A stretch of 64,000 bases of DNA, taken from assembly GCA_019054805.1 (NCBI GenBank), contig JAHQIY010000001.1:4974501-5038500 (forward strand), read 5' to 3'. Source of the stretch: Brachionus manjavacas. Its lineage: Eukaryota; Rotifera; Eurotatoria; Ploima; Brachionidae. The notes under the pieces were generated by a model that was not told the DNA's origin, did no database searches, and worked only from the letters and a program-made list of their open reading frames with translations. The translations under genes and the position numbers were made by a program. This document shows, one piece after another, positions 10,736-23,700 of the stretch (position 1 is its first letter; each line of letters begins with the position of its first letter).

Positions 10736-11764
10736 TTGAATGATTAAGCCAAATTGATTAAAATATTTATTTTTATTTTTATCTTTTTGATAAAATTAAA
10801 TTTGAAAATATCTCTTAAGCTTTTAAGAAAAATGACTAACTCTCAAGTAGTTCATCGATATTGTTGCAATTTTTTTGATTGTTTAAAATAAAGTTTTTCT
10901 CTAAATAGATGAATAAATTCATTTTATTTATGATTTATTAAAGTCGTTCTTTCTTTATTTAAATTTTTCAGGTTTTTTCAAAAATTTTTTAAACATTTTT
11001 TCCTGGATTCTTTCTCATCAGAGTCCACACCAGATAAATCTTCGAAAATATCGTCATTTTTATGAGAAATTACCAGTCTTATCATTATTTATTTTGGATC
11101 ATTTTTTTTTTGTGTTTTGATACAACAAAATTAAAGTTATTCTAGATTGAAATATAATTAACCATTAAAATTAAATCTTGAATTCGAGGAACTAGATGAA
11201 AACGAAACTGGACCAATTGAAGATCCAAAATTGCGAGAAAAAATAGAGTAGGCAACAATATTTTTCAAGATCAGTTTTTCTTCTTTATGACTCATATCTA
11301 GAAAATTATTTTTTTTTTTAATTATTATTTAAATTTTTAAATCAAAACAATTATTTAATTAATGATTTTTTTATTTACTCTCTAAAACCATCTTTAATAT
11401 TAGTGTAACTTACATTATCAGAAATTTCATCTATTTTTTGTTCAAGCTTTGGTGAAAATGGAAGCGATAATAACAGCTTTTTCCATTTTTTCAGCTTCTC
11501 CAGAATGCTCTTCAACGGTATTTTTAAGTTTGTCCTTGACGAAGATAGTTGCACAATTTAAGTGATTCAAATTATTAGGCGATTTGAACTTATAGATGGA
11601 AAAGTACTCCTAAAATTTAACGGTTAAACAATGCTTAAATGCAAAAATTATTTACATATCTTATTATTGTTAATTTTTTATATTCACTCAATTTTCCAAC
11701 TTTTGCTGTTAAAAGTTTATGTTCAATAAATTCAAAACTTCCAAAATTCAAAGGTTGTGCTTGA
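10736..11764. other. Repeat-rich spacer with decayed coding-like fragments
   Basis: Holds short open, acidic or lysine-rich stretches: on minus, 11414-11554 (47 codons including LKSILEKLKKWKKLL, ending at a GTAAGT donor) and a stretch near 11000-11060 (DDIFEDLSGVDSDEKESRKK); on plus, near 11175-11255 (EELDENETGPIEDPKLREK). No consistent gene model could be built. They may be remnants of one or more dead genes. Confidence 0.3.
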
Positions 11765-11878
11765 TTTTGATTATATAAAGCAGTATTATGTGTTGAACCA
11801 TATTGATAAGTTATTGCATATGAATGTATTTTTCATATGCATTATTTCTCGATGCTTGGCCTTCGTATGCACCTCGAT
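11765..11878 (+). repeat. 114-bp direct repeat, copy 2
   Basis: Second copy of 9775-9888, about 2 kb away and apparently without change, so the duplication is recent. Confidence 0.85.
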
Positions 11879-12065
11879 GTTTAGTTTTGGTGTTATTTGT
11901 TATTTATCTTTTTTTAAACGTATTTCCTAGTTTTCTCTTTGGCTCTTTTTAAAACCATATGCTCTTAGAAACTTCTTTTAAACAAACTTTTAAACAAATC
12001 GAACTCTTGTCTATAATCAAATTTTCCTCGTGTTTTCAAAAATTTATCTAAAATTTTTATTTATA

Positions 12066-12206
12066 TTTATACCTGTATCCTAGTGATAATGATCTTCAAA
12101 TTCAAAAAAATTTCAAATATAGACATATGTGAGCAATTATAAACGAGATTAGGCTTAAAAAGTTTTCAAACTTTTATTCTAATATTCGTTGCCTTATGTT
12201 AATAAA
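12066..12206 (+). pseudogene. Dead duplicate of the last CNBD exon and 3' end
   Basis: Aligns with the last exon and 3' UTR of the CNBD gene (7820-7962). The coding words for Tyr-Pro-Ser-Asp and for Ser-Asn-Tyr-Lys-Arg-Asp, the post-stop stretch and the AATAAA signal are all recognisable. The frame is broken by small indels and an in-frame TAG. The upstream exons of this copy were not found with confidence. Confidence 0.75.
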
Positions 12207-12413
12207 CTTATAAAAAAAAATTTTTAATTATTAAAAGCGTTATTAAATTTCGAATATTTATTTACATCAATGATTGTTTTTTTTACGAAGACTACTTTTT
12301 TTTAGTATCATAAAATTTTTTAAGAAGCGTCAGATTTTTAAATGACGTAAATTGTATAATTGACGTCATAAATGAAATCATAATTGCTTTAAAAAAGTAT
12401 GTTTACATCAGAT

Positions 12414-12415
<2 letters not shown>

Positions 12416-12444
<29 letters not shown>
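12416..12444. repeat. (TAA)n microsatellite
   Basis: About nine and a half uninterrupted TAA units. Confidence 0.9.
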
Positions 12445-14154
12445 GATGTTTGGATTTATTTTCTTTTTATTTATTTTGTTTTTTTTCCTGCATATTATTA
12501 AAAATGAAGACCAAATTAAGAAAAAATTAATAGACTGGTGCACTGGAATTATCTTTCAATAAGTATGACTAAGATTTCAATCCTAAAAAATCCAACAATA
12601 GAATCTGAATTTTTTTGGTAAAAATTAATCATAATTTATTTTATTGCATGATATTAAAAATTATGATTAAATCTTAACACATTCCCAAATGAACTAAAAT
12701 GAAATGGGAAAATGATATTTTTATAAAATTATCTAGTCACTTTAGTTTTTATAAAACTTTTTTTTAGTTAAAAAAAAGTATTAACCGCTTTTAAATTTAT
12801 TAATTATTTTTATGAGAAAGTGAATCTAATAACTTTTATAAAATGTATAAAGGTTGTACTTAAAATCATTTACGGACCCTCTTTTAAAAATATCAACAAT
12901 ATATTTTAAATAAATTTTCTTAAAAACCTTTTTGCCTTTTTGGTCATTCTAGTTCCAATAATTTACCCATATTACTATAAAACTATTTAAAGTAACATAG
13001 AAATACAAGGATGATTTTACACAATTCAAATTATTCACTTATTTCTAAATATTATTTTTTGTTAACTTATTTGTTTGAATATTGAAGAAAAAAATAATAA
13101 AAAATTGCTATTAAAACAACAAAAGAGACAAAATCAAATTTAAAAACAAGAATATATTATCTTGATCTTAGTATTGACGAAACTACTCAAAAATTATTAA
13201 AGCCAAGTCCTTGGTATTTTTTGACTCTTGACCAAAGTTCGTTCATTGTGAATGAACGTTACAACTGAGGTCTGCACTTGATAAATACCTGTCAAATTAA
13301 CAAAAAGGATCTTAATGCTAATAATTAAGAAAACCCATTTAAGTTCTTGATGAATCAATTTTAGATTACTCTTTTTATTATTAAATTTCTCAAAAAAAAA
13401 CATTAAACTAAACATTTTATTAATTTAAATAAATTGCGATATTCCTTCTAACATTATGAAGCTCTAAATAAAATTATTCACAATTTAGAATCAAATTTTT
13501 TAATTCATTGAGAGGTATATTGAAAGAGACTGGTAGACAAATATAATTTTCGAATCAAGATTTAAACTCCTTTGAGTTTGAGTTGTTTCTTTACCTTTTA
13601 ATTTTTTTTAAATTCTTTAAACCTTTAATTCAAGTCATGTCATATTAAAACTTTCGTTATTTTATTTGTTTTTCTTTATAAAAATTAAAATTAGATAATT
13701 TAAAAAAATCATTATTTTATTCCACTTTATGATCATTTTTTATCTACTCATGAGATATCTCAAATATAAAGTTGCTGAATTTTAAAGTATGAAATAAATT
13801 AAAGTATAAGTTCTAATTAAAGCTGCTCAAAATCATAAACTTTCTATCAAATCTGATTTTGACTTTTTGACTTTGATTTTTGACTAATTCTGATATGGAA
13901 TCTAAAAATGATTTTTTTCAAGTTAATTGAAATGCGATTTGGTTTGGAGCAGTAGTAGTAGCTTTGAGTGTGCTGATAAGGCACACTCGCCTTATATATT
14001 TTTTACTACTAATTTGTCTTTTTTTTCACAAAAAAAAAATTATTTTTCCAAATAATATACATGCTTCTAAAAAATACTTTTGTGTCTAAAAAATATTTTT
14101 CAACACAAGGTATATTGAATAATCTAAAAAGTCTTAAAACTGATAAACATTGAA

Positions 14155-14279
14155 AGTGATGATGATTTTTCCTCTGACAATGAAGACGCAGTAGCTCCAT
14201 GTATTAGTTCTAAGCGAATTGCTCTAGAACTCGACGAACAGCTTGATAAACAACTTGGTAAAACAAAAAGAAGGCGAGT
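14155..14279 (+). other. Possible exon fragment, unassigned
   Basis: An open stretch of about 41 codons, acidic then basic (DDDFSSDNED ... LELDEQLDKQLGKTKRR), bounded by an AG on the left and a GTAT on the right. Its base composition looks coding, but no partner exon or family was recognised. Confidence 0.25.
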
Positions 14280-14578
14280 ATATTGGGAGTTTGAGTTAGG
14301 GCTATTGGAATGAAAAAGAAACGAGAAAGAAAGGCTCAAGCTAAAGAATGGTTCGTAAAAAAAAAATTAAATTGAGACTAGACTTTTCATTTTTTACATT
14401 ACTTATTGATAACAAAAACATAATTAGTAAAAAAAAATTTTGTTAGTAGTAGATATTTTTAGGATAAATGTGTATTTTTGGGGGAAAAAAGACTATGCCT
14501 TTGAAATATTTTAATATATTAAATACTTAAATACTTTAATAAATCCTTAGATTGCTACAAAAGTGAGAATTAATTGTT

Positions 14579-14755
14579 TTAATACTTTATTAAAGGTTCG
14601 CACAGGTCAAACCATCTGAATTTGATTTTTTCGACCACAAATTCGTATTCTGCATAAAGAAAAGCCAATTTTTTAGTTGGGTTAAAATAATAAATTTTTT
14701 TGGCCTCCTCTCTAGTAAATATTAGCACCAAATAATTAGCTGTATCCTTTAAGAT
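14579..14755 (-). CDS. Possible terminal exon of an unknown gene
   Basis: A 58-codon frame on the minus strand. It is preceded by a good acceptor (GTGATTTTTAG) and ends in TAA. It reads ILKDTANYLVLIFTREEAKK and continues FNPTKKLAFLYAEYEFVVEK, which looks protein-like. I found no upstream exon and no family match. It could be a remnant. Confidence 0.25.
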   Translation of the reverse strand: MLKDTANYLVLIFTREEAKKIYYFNPTKKLAFLYAEYEFVVEKIKFRWFDLCEPLIKY

Positions 14756-16081
14756 CTAAAAATCACATAATTTAGTATACATATATAATTATTATTAAAC
14801 AGATTCTTAAAGCTTAAGAATTTTGACACTCCTAAATACTCCTAGGTTTCCATATATGCAGAATAAGAATTCGAAAAACTCAATTAAATCAAATAAATTT
14901 ATCTTTGGATACTTATGTTCAAAAAAAAGCATAAGTTATAGTAAAAATCTAAGATCAAAACAACAAAGTTTAATAAAATAAACATTTTTAATATTTGAAG
15001 CATAACTAATAAATATTTTTTCAAAAAAAGTTAATTAATGATTTGAATATGTTACAGGAGTAATTTATTAGGAAAGACTAAAATCTAATTTAATTTGAAA
15101 TAAACAATCAGAAATAAAAGCAAAAGAGCGCTCTACTATTTCCCAATTCATTGTTTTATCGTTAAGGTTTACGAGCTTTTATTTTAATATCCGGGTTTCG
15201 AAATGAATTTAAAGAATTTAATTTAAAATAAATGAATATTAGCAAATGATTTTTTATACTAACTGAGCAGTGACATCTTAAAAAATTTTATCATTTCTCA
15301 ATAGGAATAAGAAATTAAATTTTTTCATTACTCAATTTTATAAGACAATATTTGAAAATTGTATTTGTCAAACAAAATAAGCGCTAATTTTATTTTTGAT
15401 TTATTTTTTAAATTATTTATTATACAAAAATTTAACTCATCATTTTTAATTATTTCTTGTTGTGTAACCAATTTTATTCAGCATCTTTTCCGTAACTTTC
15501 TCTAGAAGCTTAAATCTAGAAAAATTGATCAGAATTTAAAAGACTGTTTGTGGGTAATTTAAATACTAATATATTTACCACATGAAGTTTTGATAGCTTG
15601 CTATTTTCATCAAGCTCAATTATAAAACAATTTATTACAGCTTAAATATCTAAACTTTAAAAGTTTTGCTAGTAATCAGGCCTTCTAGAAAGCCGGCTTT
15701 CGTCAAACATTTATTATTTAGTTCAAACTATTTATTTTTCTTGAGTATTAAAAATTTATTTGTTTCCGGTCATTAGAATAATTATTCCAAGTTGCACAAA
15801 AAAATTAGAAATTAATTTTCTTTAACAAATTCGTTCAAATAGTCAAGAGACTTAATTAATTTCAATTTAATCAAAGCAGAATATTTTCGCATATTTTAGA
15901 CAAGTCTCTCAACTAATTTTATTTTTTTAAGTAAAAAAGAAAAGCTTGAAACACATTAGGAAAGAATGCGGATTTTGAAGATCAACCAATTTTTTTTACA
16001 TATTTTGCTTAGTTGAGCTTTCAATATCGGCATTAATATTAAAAAAAAAAGCTTTAAATTTAAATTTAACTGCTTAATTTG
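14756..16081. other. Intergenic DNA with scattered coding-like pieces
   Basis: Between about 15440 and 16050 on the minus strand several short frames look coding (for example FIIELDENSKLSKLHV before a GTAAAT donor, and LLEKVTEKMLNKIGYTT before a stop). I could not chain them into one phase-consistent gene, so none is called. Confidence 0.3.
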
Positions 16082-16087
16082 TTTATT
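16082..16087 (-). promoter_or_regulatory. Candidate polyadenylation signal of JKAMP
   Basis: AATAAA on the minus strand, about 140 bases past the JKAMP stop at 16226-16228. Confidence 0.4.
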
Positions 16088-16225
16088 CCCAACTATATTT
16101 ACATTATTTTAAAAGCTTCTCACAAACAAAAATTTTACAAATGCATTGAAAACAATCAAAAAAGCACAGTTCCTAGCTAAAAAACTGCATCTCACCATGG
16201 CAATTGGAAGTGCTCAATTATTTAC

Positions 16226-17484
16226 TCATTCCCAATATGTGCTCAATCGTTTGGGGTTGGTATGCTTGTAGGACAATGTGAAAAAGGCCAATGGTAGCGG
16301 AACGCATAGCAGATAGAGCAAGTCGTACCAAGTGCGCAGTCTAGTCAGCGCCACAATGCCAAACAAATAGAAATAAACATGCACCAACTGAATGAACAAA
16401 TTTCTCTTGTTTGTCATCCTTTTCAGAGAATCGATTAACTTTAAAAAACAAAATATTAAATTAAATACAAATTAGGAAATTGGCTTACACTATTCTCATT
16501 TAGCTCTTCATTAACCGAACTTGATAGATGAAAATTATTCGATATTAAGAAAACAACTAATGTTATTACAGGATACGTGTAATCTTAGATTAAAATAAAA
16601 AAATTAGGAAAAAAAAAGTTAAAAAAATTTGATTTATGCTTATTTTTTCTTTTCTTTTTTTCTTACAAATAACTCCGGCAGCAATTGTGTGAATTAGAAA
16701 CAACATCGGCACAAAGTAAAGTGCTGAAAATGTTGATTTGTTCATGAATATGCTGTAAACGCTATTTTGAAGCAAGAGGCGTTTGCCAATGGGCCGCACA
16801 GCAAGCATGTAGACGACCACTAGAAGAAAATACACCATGACAAAGCTGTAAAACGGATAAACAATCTTAGAAGTGAGGTTAAATGACAAGCCTGTGCATA
16901 AGCTATCTAAATTACCTCTTGGGTACAGTTCAATTGATTGTCATAGTCAATTTGCGGGTTGAACAGCACACTGTACCAATCGCTCAGTTCTTTTAATTCG
17001 CATGAATTAAGCTTTAAGGAGCCGTAAGGCGGGAATACTAGAAAAGTAGTAATTAATGCCATAATGCACTCTACTAGCGGCAAAGCATAAACAACCGCTA
17101 TTCTAAACACTAATTGATTAATTCTAAGCATATGCTAATTACTCAGACTTATTACTTTGAATCCTTGAGGTTATTTTTCTTTTTCTTAACCAGAGAGAAA
17201 GACTTGTCTACGTAGAAGAAGTGAAGCACTACCGTCATGTTGAACATGAATATCAAGTACATGTAGTCATATAGTTGAGCTGGATGGGCACAGGGCACAC
17301 ATAAACTTTGATCGGGACGAAAGCCGCGCGCGCATCTCTTAAAAGCAAGACCTTATAGCTTATGGAGTCGGGGAGTGCTGCAGTTTCTTACTTGACAATC
17401 AGTAAGCAGACAAGTGCTGTCATTTAGGACCGTGCGGGCACAATACTTTCCCGGACATGCTTCCATTTGAGACAAACAGCTCAT
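16226..17484 (-). CDS. JKAMP: JNK1/MAPK8-associated membrane protein (JAMP)
   Basis: Six minus-strand exons: 17484-17392, 17337-17191, 17134-16916, 16865-16667, 16583-16489, 16438-16226, encoding 321 aa against 310 in human. The Cys-rich N-terminus (CPGKYCARTVL, then RCARGFRPDQSLCVPCAHP) matches the family, as do the SDWYSVLFNP motif, the CTQE-IVYPFYSF junction and the ALYFVPMLFL segment. Several hydrophobic spans predict a multi-pass ER membrane protein. In mammals JAMP binds JNK1 and recruits proteasomes and ERAD factors to the ER membrane. The junction of exons 2 and 3 is uncertain: I chose donor GTTAAG at 17190 (56-bp intron); a donor at the following TCA-AAG would give a 32-bp intron and 8 more residues. 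The gene is divergent from the ryanodine receptor gene. Confidence 0.9.
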
Positions 17485-18084
17485 TGTTTGATTTGCATAA
17501 AATATTGGGGAGATGATTTTTTGTTTGTCTGACCGGCCTGGCTACAAGTGCCTTGAAATTTAATATTCAATTTTAGCTAACTAATCCAGTGAACAATTGG
17601 TTGAGAAATAAAAAAAAGTGATTTTCAGCATCATAATTTATTATTATTTTTTGTAGAGCAAGAGCGCGATTGATTTTGAAATAAATATTTTCCTAATTTG
17701 CAGTAACTATACAAAACGTTCATCGGGTTCTTAAAATTCAGCTAGCTTTGTATTGAATATTTAGAGATTATAGTTAACCCGATTTTGGCCCAATCAACTA
17801 AGTCTATTACCGTTCAATTATGCACGATTAGAATATTTCTTTATATATCTATTTGTTGTTTTAGAGGCCCAAAAAGAAAACAAAAAAGAATAAAACTTAA
17901 ATCAGTATTTTTTTTCTTTTGTTGCTTTCAGACTTTATGTTTATAATAATAAGAGAAGACGAAAAATGTGGTGATAATTATATCGATTTGTATTTAGATT
18001 AAATTAGGTAGACATCAATCGGTTTTGGAGCAACGGCGCATACAGTTTATCTTCTTTGATTAATGATTTAGCGTTAGCCGATAA
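17485..18084. promoter_or_regulatory. Divergent intergenic region between JKAMP and RyR
   Basis: 600 bases separate the two ATGs (17484 minus, 18085 plus), so both promoters and 5' UTRs must lie here. A TATA-like TTATATATC stretch occurs near 17842. No other element could be assigned by eye. Confidence 0.45.
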
Positions 18085-20757
18085 ATGGCATCTATAGAAG
18101 ATAAGCAATCAAACGGTGAGCCGGATGACTTGTCTTTTTTGAGAACAGTAAGAAGGCTATTTTTTTCTTTTTTTTTTTTATTAAGCTCTCAAATTTTGTT
18201 TAACATAATCTAGGATTATTTAAATTTTAAATACTTAATCGAATAATTAATCATATCTTTTTTTTTTGCTAATTTTTAAAGGAAGATTACATATGTCTAA
18301 ATTGTTCGGTTGTTACTCAAAATGGGATCAGTCGTCGCATGGCACTTGCCGCCGAAGCTTTTGGCAACAAAATGTGCTTTCTAGAAGACATAACACTTGA
18401 AGTAATCCTTTCAGACACAATATCTGAATAAATTAATGTATTTTTGTTTTCGATTGAATTTTTTTTCAGAATGTAACACCAGACTTTCCGGCTTGCATTT
18501 TTGTTTTAGAACAAGCCTTGTCTGTCCGAGCCTTACAGGAATTCGTTAACTCAAGTGAAAATTCAAACGTAAGCTTTTTTAATTCACCTTTTCACTATGT
18601 TTATACAGCTATAACCTAATATTAAATATTAAATTTTATTTTATAATATTTATCTATTAATAGATATTAGTTATCTATTAATAGATAATAGTTATCTATT
18701 ATTAGATATTAGTTATCTATTAATAGATAATAATTATCTATTATTAAATTTAAATTGTCTATTATTAGACAATTATTATTTATCAAAAAATATGCATTAT
18801 CAATTATCAGATATATAATTGTAATTTATTTAAAAAGATAAATACAATTCAGCAGTCAGGACATCGAACTTTGTTATATGGTCATGCAGTTCAACTTCGA
18901 CATTTGCATTCGAATATGGCAAGTCAAACTTAAAATAAGCCTAAAACCAAAATGACTTTTATTTTTTTAAGTATTTGACTTGTTTATCAACGAGTACGTC
19001 GAACGATAAATTAGCGTTCGATGTAGGTTTGCAGCTAAATTCACAAGGTAAGCGCTATAATAAATTTCCAAAGCAGATAATTATTGCAACAAAAAAAAAA
19101 AATTTATCGTGATTGAAACAATCAATCATGGTTTATCATGATTGATAGGAAACAAGCTTTCATTTAACCAAGTAAATGTTTAAGGTGAATCGTGCTGGTG
19201 GACCATACATCCGGCATCCAAACAACGATCCGAAGGAGAAAAAGTCCGCATTGGTGACGACATAATATTAGTATCCGTGGCTTCCGAAAGATATCTGGTA
19301 AACTAAGTCAAAATAAACATTTTATGCAAACAAATCTATTTTCTTGTAAATATCTAGCATATTTATTCAGTAGATAACATAATTCACAGAGTAAACGCTT
19401 CATTTCAGCAAACACTATGGACCCTGCTTCCCATTTCATCGGGCAACTTTCGCTCCAAAACAACTGGATTTGTTTTTGGCGGCGATGTGCTTCGTTTATT
19501 TCATGGAAACATGGATCAATGTTTCACTTTGCCCCAGCCTGGAGTAAGCGAGTTCCCGTACAGCATTTTTTACGAAACTGGATCAGTATGCAACCATGCT
19601 AGATCATTGTGGAGACTCGAATTCCTACGAACTCGGTTTGAATATTTTTCTTTCTCCTAACTCTAGTCAAAAAGCTATTTTATTCTCAATTTTTTAGCTG
19701 GTACGGTGGCTTTATGTTATGGAATAGCCTTGTTCGTTTTAGGCACATCACCTCAGGTCGCTATCTGGGCATAACAAATGGAGAAGTGTGCGTAGTTCAT
19801 CGCGACAAGGCCAATGCTGATGTCATTACATTTATTTTGACACCAGTAAAAGTAATCAAATAGAAAAATAAGAGACATTTTTTATATTTTTTTTTCATTT
19901 AGGATGACAAAAAATCAAATGAAATTGAATCTGAAGAAACAATGGGCATGCCCACGATTAAATACGGCGACACTTTGGTCTATGTTCAACATGCTAAGAC
20001 TTCTCACTGGCTTTCGTATCAGACTTATGAGACAAAAAAACGGGGCATAGGAAAGATAGAAGAGAAGAAGGCCACCTTACATGAAGAAGGTCATATGGAT
20101 GATTGTTTTACGATAGTGCGCGCTCAAGAAGAAGAGGCTCGCTCGGCACTGGTCATTCGAAAATGCATGAGCTTATTTACAAAATTTATTCGTGCCATGG
20201 ACACATCAATTGATCATCACATCGAAAAGCATAGGTACTGGAAAAAGATAAGTCTAGAAAAGGTGCTCAAGTGTTTAGATGATTTGATTGAGTTTTTCAA
20301 ACAGCCAAGCGAGGACATATCACACGAAGAGCGTCAGGCTAAGCTGAAAGCCTTGCGCAATCGTCAAGATTTGTTTCATGAAGAGGGGATGATCACTTTA
20401 GTCCTGGACACAATAGATAAGTACAGTGAATACAGTGAGACAAAAAATCAGACTAGCAAAATGAATATTCAATTGTTCGATGGCTATAAACAGCAGGTGA
20501 TTGATGAAATATACGATCAGCTCTATGCCTTGCTGGCCACCATGATTAAGGGCAATAGGAATAATTGTGCTCAGTTCGCTCAAGGAAATCGACTCGATTG
20601 CTTAATAGGCAGATTAACAAGTCAACAAACATCAAGAGGCGTTCTCGAAGTTTTGCATTGCATCCTAATCGACAGTCCTGAAGCACTTAACATGATCAAA
20701 GAAAGGCACATTCAAGGCATCATATCGTTATTAGATCGAAACGGACGTGATCCGAAG
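18085..20757 (+). CDS. RyR: RyR exons 1-9: N-terminal trefoil, MIR and first RIH region
   Basis: Residues 1-608. Conserved words include [77 protein letters not shown] and HEEGHMDD. These form the cytosolic N-terminal beta-trefoil, the MIR domain and the start of the RIH solenoid at the tetramer interface. Exon 7 begins at 19358, where [21 protein letters not shown] (shown once, 21 positions in the family loop; core [10 protein letters not shown]) restores the full trefoil strand. Exon 9 (855 bp) holds [20 protein letters not shown] and the end of the MIR-RIH linker. Confidence 0.95.
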
Positions 20758-23700
20758 GTAAATATCCAAAAAAACTTTCTTTTATTATAAATTTGTTTTC
20801 CATCTGAATTTCAGAATTTGAAATTCAGAATCCACAACCTTTAAAACCCAATATTCGATATTTAGTTTGATTGCTGAAATTCATAGCTTGGGGTCAAAAA
20901 TCAATAGACCTTTTAATTAGTTTATTTCTCTTTGAAACTGAAAAACTTTGAGAAGCACACAATTTTTATTTAAATACTACAAAAATAGAAAAAAAATCAA
21001 ATTTTCGTTAATCTGATATTTTTTTTAAAAATAAAAAAAAAAGCTCATTTATTTATTTTCTATTTAAAATTTCATTTGAGTTTTCAGTAATTTTACTTTA
21101 TACTTGAATTAAAATAATTTTTTTTACTAGAATTATTGATATTTTTAAGGGGAAAATATAAAATGTTTTCTAATTTCAAGAGAGTATCTTCTAATTAAAT
21201 AGCACAAAAACTCAAATAAAAAATGAAGAATCTGTTTTCTAATTTGTACAAAATTGTATTCTAATTAGAATAATTTTTTTTGTTTTTATTTTATAATTTT
21301 TTGTGAATTTTTCTGCGGTTTTCATCAGACAAAATTATTAGCAAATAAGTTAAAGTAGATTGAAATTTTAAGCAAATTATTTAACTATAAATAAAAAAAC
21401 AAAAAAATATTCTCTTTTTGTTGTGCTTTTTTTTGTTTTAATTTAGCATTTAAAAATTTTCTTAATATTACTTTGTATTATTTTCAAACGCTAGGCTAAA
21501 AAGAAGGACTTTGATCCATTCTGAGTGGCCTGAGAATTTCCTCAAAAATAAATTACTTTGGTTTTCTTTATTTAAATTCAATAAATTTCATTTCAATAAA
21601 TAAATTAATTAACAAAAATAAATCTGATTTTGTTTTATTTTTGATTTGAATACACTTTTCTTCTAATTAAAAAACGAATTCTTTAAATTTGAAAACAAAT
21701 TCTACATTTTTTCCTCTAACTTTTGTTCTAATTAATTAGAAGTTACTTTTTTCAAATTAGAAAACACATTAAATACCACCCATTTTTTAATTTCTAAAAA
21801 TATAATATTTTACTAAAACTGATATTGTAAAATTAATTATTTAAAACAAATCGAAAATTAATTAAATTAGAAACTATTTTGAAAAAGCCCAAAATTGTTA
21901 CAAAAAATTGCCAGTGCAAAGAATTCATTACAATAAGCAAACGATGTAATTTTGAAAATTTACGTACTGTGTATTTGAAGAAGAAGGGTTTATTTAATCA
22001 GCTTTGTCGATTCAGAGAATTATTTTTAAGCCTCATGAAAAAAAATCTATTAAAATTTTATATTTTTATTTCGTTTTTTTGTGGCCAAATTCACAATTCC
22101 TCAGTTAGATTTCAAAGAAGATTTCAAAATTTTGAAGCTTTTAAAGCTTTTTTTTACATTTTAGAAAGCAATAACTATTTGTAATTCAAAATTGATCTTC
22201 TTTTACTATGCTCAACTTTTGAGCTTAATGGAATGTAAATACCAAATTTCAGTATAAAATCAACTTAATTTATTTAATGTTTTCTAGTCTAAAGTCAAGC
22301 CACGCTAATAACTTTATCTATTTTCATATTCAAATTTTTTCTCCCAACTTAAAACATCGTGAAAAACATTAGTTCTCATAATTTTTAATTTATTATTTTT
22401 GAACTTTTTTGTAATCACCTAAATATAATCAAAAAGAGGTGAATCAATTTTTTACGAGACGAGATGTTCTGTTTTTTTCACACTTAAAGTAAAACATAGT
22501 TCAAGTATCAAAAATCATTTTCTTTTCACTTTTAACGATAAAAAAATTTTAATTTGTATTTAATAATACATTTAAATTTAGAATTTCAAAAATATTTTTT
22601 CTTAGTTATGTTCAAATTTTGTGGAAATTTCTTCTATTTACTTTAATTTAAAAAAAAATTAAATAAAATAAAAAAGATAAAATTTAATGAGTTGTTTTTA
22701 GATTTTTTTCTTTGAATAAATAGGTCTAATGTCTCTTAGCCTGATTCGTTTTCTGGATTAATTAAAATAAAAAAAAATTGAATGTTCTTACTTTTAATAA
22801 ACTGGAAACATAACAGAGTTGGTCAAAGTCATGAAGTCAAAGTCGACTTTGACTTTTAACGATTCTGACTTAAAAGTTTGACTTTTAACCAACTTTGAAA
22901 TATAATAATGCAAAACAGAATAATTTAAGAAAAATACTTCTTAAAGTTGTTTGAAAACCGCCTAAATTTTAAAGTAGAATTAATTTGAGTTTTAGCAATT
23001 GAATGGCATAAAAATCAACTTTTTCACTTAATTTAATTAATAGACAATATTTAATACACTTACTATTCAAAAATCCGTAATTAGGCTTGATTTGTACAGA
23101 ACAACAAATTCGCTTCTTTAAATCAAAATAATTTTTTCCAAAAATTTGATGAATATTATTAATTCAATTTATCGCTATGCAAATTATATTTTTAAATTTA
23201 GCATCTCAGAACTAACTCTTATTTAGTTTATTTTATTAATTATTCAGAAATTATTATTATCTTTTAAATTTCAAATTCATTTGAGAAATTAATTTAAACA
23301 TTTTAATTGAACAAATTTAAATTTAATAATTATTGTCACAAACATTAGAATCAAACTTAAAGATAATCTTTTATTCATTTTTTTAAATAAAATTTAAAGC
23401 TGAAGGAATTCTAAAATCTGAAAATTTTCCTGACATACTGTAAGATAGCTTTACCGGGTGGCCTATTTTTGGTATTTTAAATTAAAACTAATTAAGGCGT
23501 ATCTTAAAAAAATCAACAGTTTTTAATAATTAACAACAAACAAAAAATATCAATTTTAAAGAAATCTAAAAATTATCAAGTCGAAATTTTACCAAAAAAT
23601 TGACTTTTCTTTCAAAAATAAAATAAATGAAAAATAAATTGCGATGGGACAGTGAAGTTAAGGTCAAATTTATAAATAAGGTTAAACTCATTCCACATTT

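Larger units (their letters stand above)
12207..14578. other. AT-rich intergenic desert
   Basis: No gene recognised. Contains the TAA microsatellite, a coding-like patch at 14155-14279, and a run of GACTTTGACTT-type words near 13850-13890 that recur at 22834-22855. Confidence 0.45.

Noticed and set aside
19391..19408. An 18-bp intron in RyR exon 7 (GTAAAC...TTTCAG)
   Set aside because: Reading straight through gives [10 protein letters not shown], which matches the conserved DASFMQTLW region of the trefoil in length and sequence, so no intron is needed.
21879..22184. A 101-codon frame in RyR intron 9 as a nested gene
   Set aside because: Lysine/phenylalanine-rich composition expected of AT-rich DNA, no ATG (it starts at TTG), no splice partners and no recognisable domain.
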